A program made the translations under genes and the position numbers. Under the pieces are notes generated by a model that worked only from the letters and a program-made list of their open reading frames with translations, was not told the DNA's origin and did no database searches. 20,019 nucleotides of DNA from an uncultured Collinsella sp. (GTDB taxonomy: Bacteria > Actinomycetota > Coriobacteriia > Coriobacteriales > Coriobacteriaceae): positions 1 through 20,019 of the forward strand of contig CALJDJ010000033.1 in assembly GCA_938023705.1 (NCBI GenBank). Direction: 5' to 3'. Positions 7,142-14,168 of this stretch are shown here, piece by piece; positions within the stretch are counted from its first letter, which is position 1, and each line of letters opens with the position of its first letter.

Positions 7142-9045
7142 CAGCAGCCCTCCTCTCGCGCGACCGTCTTGGATTTAGCAATGTCCGAGACGTTAGAAGA
7201 ACCCTCTGAGCGACCGATCAGCAGGTCCACTAACTCGTCTGCCAGCGACTCAACCGTATAGAGGCCGTCAAAGCGCAGCGGCACGCCTGCCTTCGCAAGC
7301 GCCAGCGCCATGCGCTGGGCAGCGGGAACACCCAAGCCGATTGATTTAAGCTCATCCGCATGCGCAAAAACCTGAGCGGGCGTGCCCTCGGCAAACACCG
7401 CGCCCTCGTTCATCACGACAATACGGTCGCAGCAATTGGCCAGGTCATCCATGCTGTGCGAAACCATGACAACAGTCAGGCCATCGCGGTGAAGTCGATC
7501 GATAAGCTCCAGGAAATCACTGCGCGCCGCCGGATCGAGTCCCGCCATGGGCTCATCGAGCACCAGGACCTCGGGTTCCATGGCAAGCACGCCAGCAAAC
7601 GCCACGCGCCGCTGCTGCCCGCCAGAGAGCTCAAAGGGGCTCTTGTCGCCCACCGTAGCCAGGTCGAGGCCCACGCGCGCGAGCGATGACTCAACGCGGC
7701 GGACAACCTCGGCCTGCGACAAGCCAAGGTTATGCGGACCAAACGCCACGTCCTGTGCCACGGTCTCGGCAAACAGCTGACGCTCTGGATACTGAAACAC
7801 CACGCCGACCTTTGCCTTAACCGCGGCGGCATCTTTCTTGTTTGCCAGGTCGAGCCCCAACGCGTAAACGGAACCCTCCTGGGGACGAATCAGGCCGTTG
7901 AGATGCTGAACCAGCGTCGACTTACCCGAACCGGTATGGCCCGCAAGGCCCAGGAACTCGCCGCGACGCACCGTTAACGACACATTGCGCAACGCCCAGG
8001 GGCTGCTAGGGTCGTTGCCCCAGAGGACCTGTTTGTTCGATGCGCCCTCAGCGACTGAGCGCTTGTGCCAACGACGACGCTCGCGGGCGCTCAGCGAATA
8101 GCTATACGAAAGGTGCGAAATCTCGATGACGGGCTCCAGCGCGTCTGCGCCATCGAGCGCAGAGGAAACGTTGTCGGAAATACGAGGATCGGATGCGAAA
8201 GGCCGCCCGGCGATGCCTGCCCTACTCCGCTCGGCATAAGCCTGCGCTATATCGGCGACCATATCCGCCTCGCGCACCTGTGCGCAAATGGGCACGCCCT
8301 TCGCGCGAAGCGCCCTGCCAAGACAGCACGATGCCGGCATATCCAGGTTGAGCTCCACGAGCCCATCTGCCCGCGTCAGAATCTCCTCGGGCGTACCGAG
8401 CATGGCAACGCGCCCCGCCTGAAACACCGCGACTCGATCGGCCTCAGCGGCCTCTTCCATAAAGTGCGTAATCATCACGATGGTCATGCCGCGTTCGTGC
8501 AGCGCGTGACAGGCCTTCATAAGGCCCTTGCGCCCGCGCGGATCGAGCATCGAGGAGGCCTCATCCAAGATGAGCACGCGCGGCTCCATGGCGAGCACGC
8601 CGGCAAGCGCAACGCGCTGCTTTTGTCCGCCCGAGAGAGCGTGGGTCTCGTGGCGCTCAAAGCCCACCAGGCCCACGCCCTTCAGCGCCTCGCGTACGCG
8701 CTGCGCAATTTGCGCCGATGGCACGCCAAGGTTTTCGGAACCGAACGCAACGTCATCTTCGACAAGCGTTGCCACCAGCTGGTCGTCGGGATTCTGGAAC
8801 ACCATGCCAGCAGTCGAGCGGATGTCGTAGACCAGCTCGGGATCGGACGCGTCCATGCCGTTGACGCACACCGTTCCCACATCGGGCTGCAGCAGCGCGT
8901 TCAAATGCTTGGCAAACGTCGACTTGCCCGACCCATTGCCACCGAGGATGCAGAAAAACTCACCGTCCTCGATGTTCAGATCGACACCGTCGAGTGCCGA
9001 CACGGCACCGTCATAGCTAAAGGAAACGCCCCGACACTCAATCAT
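7141..9045 (-). CDS. Fused ECF transporter ATPase with two ABC domains (EcfA1-EcfA2 type)
   Basis: One 634-residue protein carries both energy-coupling ATPases, which are usually two proteins of about 280 residues. Domain 1 has Walker A GGNGSGKST (35-43), signature LSGGQ (137-141), Walker B VLILDE (157-162) and the switch histidine at 194; its DEASSMLDP resembles EcfA1. Domain 2 has Walker A GHTGSGKST (369-377), signature LSGGQ (473-477), Walker B VLVLDE (493-498) and His530; its DEPMAGLDP resembles EcfA2. Both sites look catalytically complete. A linker of roughly 80 residues with a short Arg/Lys-rich stretch separates the domains. Start and stop each overlap the neighbouring gene by 4 bases, so S, A and T subunits are translationally coupled. 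It powers uptake of the S subunit's substrate, probably riboflavin. Confidence 0.92.
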   Translation of the reverse strand: MIECRGVSFSYDGAVSALDGVDLNIEDGEFFCILGGNGSGKSTFAKHLNALLQPDVGTVCVNGMDASDPELVYDIRSTAGMVFQNPDDQLVATLVEDDVAFGSENLGVPSAQIAQRVREALKGVGLVGFERHETHALSGGQKQRVALAGVLAMEPRVLILDEASSMLDPRGRKGLMKACHALHERGMTIVMITHFMEEAAEADRVAVFQAGRVAMLGTPEEILTRADGLVELNLDMPASCCLGRALRAKGVPICAQVREADMVADIAQAYAERSRAGIAGRPFASDPRISDNVSSALDGADALEPVIEISHLSYSYSLSARERRRWHKRSVAEGASNKQVLWGNDPSSPWALRNVSLTVRRGEFLGLAGHTGSGKSTLVQHLNGLIRPQEGSVYALGLDLANKKDAAAVKAKVGVVFQYPERQLFAETVAQDVAFGPHNLGLSQAEVVRRVESSLARVGLDLATVGDKSPFELSGGQQRRVAFAGVLAMEPEVLVLDEPMAGLDPAARSDFLELIDRLHRDGLTVVMVSHSMDDLANCCDRIVVMNEGAVFAEGTPAQVFAHADELKSIGLGVPAAQRMALALAKAGVPLRFDGLYTVESLADELVDLLIGRSEGSSNVSDIAKSKTVAREEGC

Positions 9046-9632
9046 GCGCGGCCTTTGACCTGGTCCTTTTTAGGCGTGATGAGATTGGAGACTGCCTTAT
9101 ACACCGCCAGCGTCAACACCGAATTAAGCACGGTCTTGATAAGGTTGAACGGCAGCACGGCAGGAATCATGAGCGGGACGATCACATCGACCGAGCCATA
9201 CCAGAACCATACGCCAATGGTAAGGTTTGCGACCATAGACAGCGCCGTAGCGGCAATGACGCCGAACACCAGGCCAATCACGGCACCCTTATAGGTGTGC
9301 ATCTTCTGGTAGACGATAGCCGCGGGCAGAATGTAGCCCAGCGTGGCAACCAGGTTCATAAGCGCGCCGACCCAGTCACCCGTAGTGAGCGCATGGATAA
9401 CGATCGCCATGGCGGCAACGGCAGTGCCGGCACCAGGGCCATACGCAAATCCACACACCATCGCCGGCACCAGCGACGGGTCATACGTCAAAAACAGCGC
9501 CGAGGGAAGGATGGGCAGCTGCACATACATAAACAGTGCTCCCAAGGCGCACATCAACGCCATAGTAACGAGCTGTTTGGTGCCCCACCTATTCGTGTTC
9601 TCAAAATGGATATGCTGCGACTGTTCAGACAT
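9042..9632 (-). CDS. ribU: ECF transporter substrate-binding (S) component, riboflavin type
   Basis: Small integral membrane protein of about six helices that binds the vitamin for an ECF importer. The 196 residues match RibU in outline: a cytoplasmic N-terminus, a helix near 20-40, then DPSLVPAMVCGFAYGPGAG (51-69), where RibU proteins have the acidic-Leu-Pro-Val-LGGFxxGP pattern, followed by a TTGDWVGALMN stretch and a helix beginning ILPAAIVYQ. The assignment rests mainly on the FMN riboswitch directly upstream. An in-frame ATG at 9653 lies inside the riboswitch, so I chose the ATG at 9632, which has AGGTG close upstream. The gene overlaps the ATPase start by 4 bases. ECF S units are divergent, so without the riboswitch the substrate would be uncertain. 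Confidence 0.88.
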   Translation of the reverse strand: MSEQSQHIHFENTNRWGTKQLVTMALMCALGALFMYVQLPILPSALFLTYDPSLVPAMVCGFAYGPGAGTAVAAMAIVIHALTTGDWVGALMNLVATLGYILPAAIVYQKMHTYKGAVIGLVFGVIAATALSMVANLTIGVWFWYGSVDVIVPLMIPAVLPFNLIKTVLNSVLTLAVYKAVSNLITPKKDQVKGRA

Positions 9633-9646
9633 AAGATCACCTGCCT

Positions 9647-9825
9647 CTTTCATCCGGACTCTAACCGTTGGTACTGGGATCTCACCAGTTCAGCCGGCAT
9701 GCGAACCAACGCACACACGGGTCGCGGACTCATCGGCTCGGTCGCAGACACCTCGCCTGCGCCACGGCGTCCCTTTGACACCGCCCGACTTACCGCCAGT
9801 GGGGAATTCCACCCCGCCCTGAAAC
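9647..9825 (-). ncRNA. FMN riboswitch (RFN element)
   Basis: On the minus strand the aptamer begins CAGGGCGGGGTGGAATTCCC and ends ACGGTTAGAGTCCGGATGAA, the hallmark blocks of the RFN element, with CACTGGCGGTAA, GTCCGCGACCC, and CTGGTGAGATCCCAGTACC between them. The closing stem TTTCA/TGAAA is present. The 3' edge is only about 14 bases from the start codon and touches the purine-rich ribosome binding region (GAGGCAGGTG). There is no room for a downstream terminator, so FMN binding most likely blocks translation initiation. The variable arm near 9710-9775 is longer than in short versions. Confidence 0.95.
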
Positions 9826-9835
9826 AGCAAGGAAA

Positions 9836-9863
9836 AGTGTAGCACGAGGGAAGACAGGTGCAA
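9836..9863 (-). promoter_or_regulatory. Sigma70-type promoter for the FMN riboswitch operon
   Basis: On the minus strand, TTGCAC (9863-9858) and TACACT (9841-9836) are separated by 16 bases. The predicted start near 9828 lies just before the first aptamer base, which supports the call. This is a motif match with good spacing, not a mapped start. Confidence 0.65.
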
Positions 9864-10080
9864 GTATGCCGAGGATAATTTATGACGGGGATCAGTTACC
9901 GCAACAACCACGTTCCCCACCCATCCCAAAGTAACGCGCCTTTCGCGCAAAGCGCGAAACAGCGACCGGGACACGCACCCCTATCAACCACGTCCTCCAC
10001 CCACGCCGACCTCAAGGCCGTAAACGCAGGGGATCCGGGGGCGTGACGGGGGTTTCTCTCCGGAACATTCCGCAGGACGC
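9864..10080. other. Intergenic stretch with small hairpin and imperfect direct repeat
   Basis: No gene was recognised between the riboswitch promoter and the terminator of the formate-lyase operon. A perfect 8-bp stem with a 3-base loop (TTTCGCGC-AAA-GCGCGAAA) lies at 9941-9959. A 19-base motif beginning CAACCACGT occurs at 9905-9923 and again at 9985-10003 with two mismatches, exactly 80 bp apart. No function is apparent. Confidence 0.5.
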
Positions 10081-10121
10081 AAAGAGGCTCCGCAGCGCGA
10101 AGCGCGATGCGGAGCCTCTTT
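10081..10121 (-). terminator. Terminator hairpin after the glycyl-radical gene
   Basis: A perfect 14-bp stem (AAAGAGGCTCCGCA at 10081-10094 with its complement at 10108-10121) has a 13-base loop holding a second GCGC-GAA-GCGC stem. It ends in TCTTT on either strand, so it could end transcripts from both sides. It lies about 68 bases after the stop of the radical-domain gene. Confidence 0.75.
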
Positions 10122-10188
10122 GCATGTCCGAGGACGTTTTGGAAAGTAGCCCAAAGCGGCCCGGCGGTCCTGCGGGAGTTAAATCCCT

Positions 10189-10440
10189 TTAGAACTTGTT
10201 GTGGAAGGTACGCGAAATGACCTCGTCCTGCTGCTCCTTGGTGAGCGTGTGGAAGTTCACGGCGTAGCCGGAAACGCGAATGGTCAGCTGCGGGTACTTC
10301 TCGGGGTGAGCCTGAGCGTCGAGCAGCGTCTCACGGTTGAAGACGTTGATGTTCAGGTGGTGGCCACCCTTCTCGGCGTAAGCGTCGAGCATGTGGACCA
10401 GGTTATCGGCCTGAGTCTCGGAAACTTCAGAAACCTTCAT
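10189..10440 (-). CDS. Stand-alone glycyl-radical domain of pyruvate formate-lyase
   Basis: An 83-residue protein equal to the C-terminal radical domain of PFL. It carries HHLNINVFNRETLLDA (27-42), HPEKYPQLTIRVSGYAV (45-61) and the tail LTKEQQDEVISRTF; the radical-bearing residue is predicted to be Gly58. The same region ends E. coli PFL and forms the spare-part protein GrcA (YfiD). Here the neighbouring PFL body has no such domain, so this protein is likely an essential second subunit. The start at 10440 has AAGGAG 8 bases upstream; an in-frame upstream ATG at 10485 would add 15 basic residues running through a hairpin and is less likely. It lies 85 bp after the pflB stop. A radical-SAM activating enzyme is required but is not in the window. 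Some annotators would name it grcA. Confidence 0.93.
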   Translation of the reverse strand: MKVSEVSETQADNLVHMLDAYAEKGGHHLNINVFNRETLLDAQAHPEKYPQLTIRVSGYAVNFHTLTKEQQDEVISRTFHNKF

Positions 10441-10463
10441 AATGTGTCTCCTTCGATCGATAG

Positions 10464-10524
10464 GCGCCGGCCGAAACCGGCGCACTAATCAGTAATCGTT
10501 ATTGTTAGTATAGCACTAACAATA
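10464..10524 (-). other. Two stem-loops between PFL body and radical-domain gene
   Basis: Stem 1 is 10 bp with a 5-base loop (TATTGTTAGT at 10500-10509 with ACTAACAATA at 10515-10524) and starts immediately after the pflB TAA. Stem 2 is 7 bp with a 6-base loop (GCGCCGG at 10464-10470, CCGGCGC at 10477-10483) and sits just before the ribosome binding site of the small gene. Neither is followed by a T-run. They could protect processed mRNA ends or tune the ratio of the two proteins. Confidence 0.65.
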
Positions 10525-10525
10525 G

Positions 10526-12577
10526 TTACTCGCCCAGCTGATCAAGGTCGATATCGCCAAAGAACACCTGGTCCTCCTTGCCGAGCGCACCCGGGATGAT
10601 GGAGAAGGTGTTGGAGATGCCGTCCTGAGCATCGCGGAACGGGAGCTTGGAAACCGAAGACAGCGAAGCGATGGCGCCGTGGCTATCGCGCTTGTGCATG
10701 GGGTTAGCACCCGGGGCGAAGGGCTGGCCAGCCTTGCGGCCATCAGGCGTAGAACCGGTCTTCTTGCCGTACACGACGTTGGAGGTGATGGTCAGAACCG
10801 AGGTCGTGGGCACGGAGTTGCGGTAGGTGTCGTTCATGCGGATGTACTCCATGAACTGGTGCACAACGTCGTGAGCGATCTGGTCGACGCGGTCGTCGTC
10901 GTTACCGTACTTGGGGAACTCGCCCTCGGTCTCGAAGTCGACAATGATGCCGTTCTCGTCGCGGACGGGGTGGACCTTGGCGTACTTGATGGCGGACAGG
11001 GAGTCAGCCACGACGGAAAGGCCAGCAATGCCCGTAGCGAACCAGCGGTGCACGTGCTTGTCGTGCAGAGCCATCTGGATGCGCTCGTAGCAATACTTGT
11101 CGTGCATGTAGTGGATGATGTTCAGCGAGTTGACGTACACGCCAGCGAGCCACTTCATCATGTCGTTGTACTTGGCCACAACGTCGTCGTAATCGAGCGT
11201 ATCGCCCTCGACGGCGCGATACTTGGGGCCGACCTGCTTCTTGGAGACCTCGTCAACACCGCCGTTGAGTGCGTACAGCAGGCACTTGGCCAGGTTGGCG
11301 CGGGCGCCGAAGAACTGCATCTCCTTGCCGATGCGCATGGAGGACACGCAGCAGGCAATGCCGTAGTCGTCGCCGTGGTAGACGCGCATGAGGTCGTCGT
11401 TCTCGTACTGAATCGAGGAGCTGGCGACAGAAGTCTTGGCGCAGAACTTCTTGAAGTTCTCGGGCAGACGGGTCGACCACAGAACGGTCATGTTGGGCTC
11501 GGGGCTGGTGCCCATGTTCTCGAGCGTGTGCAGGTAGCGGTAGCTCATCTTGGTAACGAGCGTACGGCCGTCAACACCCATGCCGCCGATGGACTCGGTG
11601 ACCCACTGCGGATCGCCGGTAAACAGGGCCTGGTACTCGGGGGTACGGGCAAACTTGACCATGCGGAGCTTCATGATGAAGTGATCCACGAACTCCTGGA
11701 TCTGCTCCTCGGTGAAGGTACCGTTGGCAAGGTCGCGCTCAGCGTAGATGTCGATGAACGTGGAGGTACGGCCGATGGACATAGCGGCGCCGTTCTGCTC
11801 CTTGACGGAAGCGAGGTAGGCGAAGTACATCCACTGGATGGCCTCCTGCGTGTTGGTAGCAGGGTTGGAAATGTCGAAACCATAGGTCTCGGCCATCATC
11901 TTGAGCTCGCCGAGGGCGCGGATCTGCTCCTGCAGCTCCTCACGATCGCGGATGTTGTCGGCGGTCATGACCGTCGGGGTGGAAGCCTTCTGGGCCTCCT
12001 TGTCCTTGATCAGGTAGTCGACACCGTACAGGGCGACACGACGGTAGTCGCCGATGATGCGGCCGCGGCCATAGCCATCGGGCAGACCGGTGATGATGTG
12101 GGCCGAGCGGCAGGCGCGCATCTCGGGGGTGTAGACATCGAAGACGCCGGCGTTGTGAGTCTTGCGCTCGAAGGTGTAGCGCTCGACAACGTTCTCGTCG
12201 ATCTTGTAGCCGTGCTGGCTGGCAGCCTGGCAAGCGATGCGGATACCGCCGTTGACGTGCAGCGCGCGCTTGAGCGGCTTGTCAGTCTGGAGACCGACGA
12301 TGGTCTCCTTCTCGCGGTGGGCGTTATCGATGTAGCCAGCGGGGTGGCTCACGATACCCGTAACGGTCTTGGTGTCCATATCGAGGACACCGCCCTGCTC
12401 GCGCTCCTTAAGCAGCAGGTCGAGAACCTCGCCCCACAGCTCCTTGGTACGCTCGGTTGGGCCGGCGAGGAACGACTCGTCGCCCTCGTAGGGGGTGTAG
12501 TTCTTCTGGATGAAGTCTCGGACGTCAACTTCTCCCGTCCAGATGCCTTCCTTGAAGCCTTCCCATGCCTCCTGCAT
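10526..12577 (-). CDS. pflB: Pyruvate formate-lyase body lacking the glycyl-radical domain
   Basis: Converts pyruvate and CoA to acetyl-CoA and formate in anaerobic fermentation. The 683 residues align along E. coli PFL from AWEGF (4-8) and the VRDFIQKNYTPYEGDESFLAG block (19-39), through the catalytic Cys409-Cys410 in GIACCVSSM, to ITSNVVYGKKTG and PDGRKAGQPFAPGANPMH. The protein ends shortly after FSIIPGALGKEDQ, where E. coli PFL continues for about 75 more residues carrying the radical glycine. That missing part is the next gene, and together they total 766 residues, close to the 760 of E. coli. The ATG at 12577 has TAGGAG about 12 bases upstream. Both cysteines and the substrate region are intact, so this looks like a split enzyme rather than a decayed one. 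Confidence 0.95.
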   Translation of the reverse strand: MQEAWEGFKEGIWTGEVDVRDFIQKNYTPYEGDESFLAGPTERTKELWGEVLDLLLKEREQGGVLDMDTKTVTGIVSHPAGYIDNAHREKETIVGLQTDKPLKRALHVNGGIRIACQAASQHGYKIDENVVERYTFERKTHNAGVFDVYTPEMRACRSAHIITGLPDGYGRGRIIGDYRRVALYGVDYLIKDKEAQKASTPTVMTADNIRDREELQEQIRALGELKMMAETYGFDISNPATNTQEAIQWMYFAYLASVKEQNGAAMSIGRTSTFIDIYAERDLANGTFTEEQIQEFVDHFIMKLRMVKFARTPEYQALFTGDPQWVTESIGGMGVDGRTLVTKMSYRYLHTLENMGTSPEPNMTVLWSTRLPENFKKFCAKTSVASSSIQYENDDLMRVYHGDDYGIACCVSSMRIGKEMQFFGARANLAKCLLYALNGGVDEVSKKQVGPKYRAVEGDTLDYDDVVAKYNDMMKWLAGVYVNSLNIIHYMHDKYCYERIQMALHDKHVHRWFATGIAGLSVVADSLSAIKYAKVHPVRDENGIIVDFETEGEFPKYGNDDDRVDQIAHDVVHQFMEYIRMNDTYRNSVPTTSVLTITSNVVYGKKTGSTPDGRKAGQPFAPGANPMHKRDSHGAIASLSSVSKLPFRDAQDGISNTFSIIPGALGKEDQVFFGDIDLDQLGE

Positions 12578-12971
12578 TGTGTAACCACGCTCCTAGTTAC
12601 GTGTAATGCGGCGCTCTCTCACACCGCTGCTTATTGAATTCTTGAATGTTCGGCTTGCACTACCGGCTTCTTCCGTTCTTCACCACACGTTGGTGCAGGG
12701 AAAACGTTTGTCCACCTTGGAACTACAACCCAAAACCCAAGATTTCACCCGTTTGAGAAGGATAACATAGCAACCCTCTCCATCTGGGCTGTTATATGTT
12801 TCTTTTTTTATATCATAAAGGCGTTTTTTACAAACCCGCAGGAAATGCGAGCGCGAACAACTACCGTTCACCGATTTGTTTGGTATTTTTCCTTGCCTTT
12901 GTACGACGTTCACTCTAGCTGTTATGCCAGCTTTAGCAGGGTAAAGTGTTCCAGAGACCCTACAGAAACTG
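12578..12971. other. Long non-coding leader region upstream of pflB
   Basis: Nearly 400 bases separate pflB from the hairpin that ends the upstream operon. An AT-rich core (about 12795-12830) holds the best promoter candidate; transcription from there would give a leader of about 220 bases. I see no recognised riboswitch and no clear FNR (TTGAT-N4-ATCAA) palindrome. A loose GTGAAC...GTTCGC repeat lies near 12850-12870 on the minus strand but is too imperfect to call a Rex site. Confidence 0.45.
12807..12834 (-). promoter_or_regulatory. Candidate promoter for the pflB operon
   Basis: On the minus strand, TTTGTA (12834-12829) and TATAAA (12812-12807) lie 16 bases apart in the AT-rich part of the leader; shifting the -35 by one base gives the better TTGTAA at 15 bases. 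A weaker extended -10 (TGCTATGTT) lies at 12764-12771. This is a motif match only. Confidence 0.4.
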
Positions 12972-13005
12972 CAGGGCGGCCACGGGATCCCCCGTGGCCG
13001 CCCTG
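12972..13005 (-). terminator. Terminator hairpin downstream of the KdgT-type permease
   Basis: A perfect 15-bp GC-rich stem (CAGGGCGGCCACGGG at 12972-12986 with its complement at 12991-13005) has a 4-base loop. It lies about 38 bases after the permease stop. Only a short TTT follows on the minus strand, but the stem strength and position fit a terminator separating this operon from pflB. Confidence 0.75.
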
Positions 13006-13043
13006 TGGCGTGACTAGTTTTTAGCTTTGATTGCCGCTTGGCA

Positions 13044-14060
13044 TTAGGCGGCTGAGGCGGCCTTGTCGGTCGTTGCCTTGCTGTTGCTCTGCTGGCCCTC
13101 AAAATGCTTGTAGCACCAGCTGGTGACCAGCGGGGTCAAAATAGCAGTCACGATTGCACAGGCAGCAACCTGTGCCGTGGCCGTCGCGAGCACCACACCG
13201 CCGTACAAGGCCTCGTTGACGCTTGCCATGGCAGCAGGCGTGGCCACATTGGCTCCGGCGCAGCTCGAAATGGCCGCACCTGCGACACCCGTACCACCCG
13301 TGAGCTTATCGACCGCGATGACGGGAATTGCAAAGACCACCGAGCAGATCACGCCGAGCAGAATACCGGGAAGACCGCCATTAATGAGCTGGCCAAAGGT
13401 CATGGTCGAGCCCATGGCAAAGAAGACGAGCACGATGATGGCGGAAAGTGCCGGTGCCATCATCTTCTTAAAGCTCGGGAAGAGGTTACCCAGAATAATG
13501 CCGACGACGATCGGCAGGATGGCGCCCACGAGCGACCAGCCGATCGGAGCCTGACCGGCAGCGCCGAGCACGATCATCGTGACCGGAGGGCCGACAACCA
13601 GCGTGGTGATGGCGACGGCGCCACGCTCGGCCTCATTGCCCATGGTGCCCATCAGACCAGCGTACATAGCGTTGTTGGCGCCGGTGCAAGCGGCCAGCAT
13701 CACCATGGCAGAGATGCCAAACAGGTTGTCGTTGAATACATAAAGGATGAGCAGCGACACGGCAACGACCACGATCTGCTTGACGGCGATGATGATGGCG
13801 CCGCGGGCAGCGGCGGCAGGAGCACTCTTAAACGAAATCGTCGTACCGACGATGAGCAAAAAAGCGCCCACGAGCGGGCCTGCGCCCTGCTGAGTCATGC
13901 CAAGCGTAAAACTGCCGAGCGTTTTGAACAGGTCGGGGAATAGCGTGTTGAGCAGGCAGCCCAGCAAAAGCGGCACCAAAATATTGGCACCCGGGATGGA
14001 GGACATCTTAAAGAACGGCTCCTTTGCCGCCGGCGCCTCCACCGCAGTCGATTCACTCAT
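13044..14060 (-). CDS. kdgT: 2-keto-3-deoxygluconate permease family protein
   Basis: Integral membrane transporter of the KdgT family, proton-driven importers of 2-keto-3-deoxygluconate, an intermediate of pectin and uronate breakdown. The 338 residues start IPGANILVPLLLGCLLNTLFP (22-42), matching the family's IPGGMMLVPLFLGA opening. Later landmarks are VGPPVTMIVLGAAG, GAILPIVVGIILGNLFP, and GTGVAGAAISSCAGANVATPAA near residues 259-280, where E. coli KdgT has a near-identical GTAGIAASSSAGAAVATP. About ten hydrophobic segments are visible. The ATG at 14060 has AAAGGAG 8 bases upstream; an ATG seven codons earlier overlaps that site and was rejected. It lies 108 bp after the dehydrogenase gene with a hairpin between. 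The exact sugar acid is uncertain. Confidence 0.85.
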   Translation of the reverse strand: MSESTAVEAPAAKEPFFKMSSIPGANILVPLLLGCLLNTLFPDLFKTLGSFTLGMTQQGAGPLVGAFLLIVGTTISFKSAPAAAARGAIIIAVKQIVVVAVSLLILYVFNDNLFGISAMVMLAACTGANNAMYAGLMGTMGNEAERGAVAITTLVVGPPVTMIVLGAAGQAPIGWSLVGAILPIVVGIILGNLFPSFKKMMAPALSAIIVLVFFAMGSTMTFGQLINGGLPGILLGVICSVVFAIPVIAVDKLTGGTGVAGAAISSCAGANVATPAAMASVNEALYGGVVLATATAQVAACAIVTAILTPLVTSWCYKHFEGQQSNSKATTDKAASAA

Positions 14061-14108
14061 ATATATCTCCTTTGGATGCATGCGAATCGTAGCCGCACGC
14101 GCCTATGT

Positions 14109-14149
14109 CAGAAAGAAGGCGACGGTCCCGAGTCGCAGGAACCGTCGCC
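14109..14149 (-). terminator. Partial terminator between dehydrogenase and permease genes
   Basis: On the minus strand a 9-bp stem (GGCGACGGT at 14149-14141 with ACCGTCGCC at 14126-14118), extended by further pairs after one mismatch, is followed by the T-rich TTCTTTCT (14117-14110). It lies 20 bases after the dehydrogenase stop. No clear promoter follows it before the permease, so it may act as a leaky terminator lowering permease expression. Confidence 0.65.
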
Positions 14150-14168
14150 GAATAATCGTCGTGGGGTA

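Noticed and set aside
10189..10440. Reading the small gene as an ordinary spare-part GrcA beside a full PFL
   Set aside because: The adjacent PFL body ends before the radical domain, so the protein cannot be only a back-up for this copy. The usual longer N-terminus of GrcA is also absent.
10679..12637. A 652-codon open frame on the plus strand opposite pflB
   Set aside because: It is entirely antisense to a clearly conserved PFL gene, has a Val/Gly/Asp/His-skewed composition with no recognisable domain, and is expected from codon bias in high-GC DNA.
12850..12872. Rex or FNR operator upstream of pflB
   Set aside because: GTGAAC-N7-GTTCGC has one arm mismatch and the wrong spacing for Rex, and no TTGAT-N4-ATCAA site is present.
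12680..13102. A 140-codon open frame on the minus strand in the pflB leader
   Set aside because: It runs through the strong hairpin at 12972-13005 and the permease 3' end, has no recognisable domain or good SD, and changes composition along its length.
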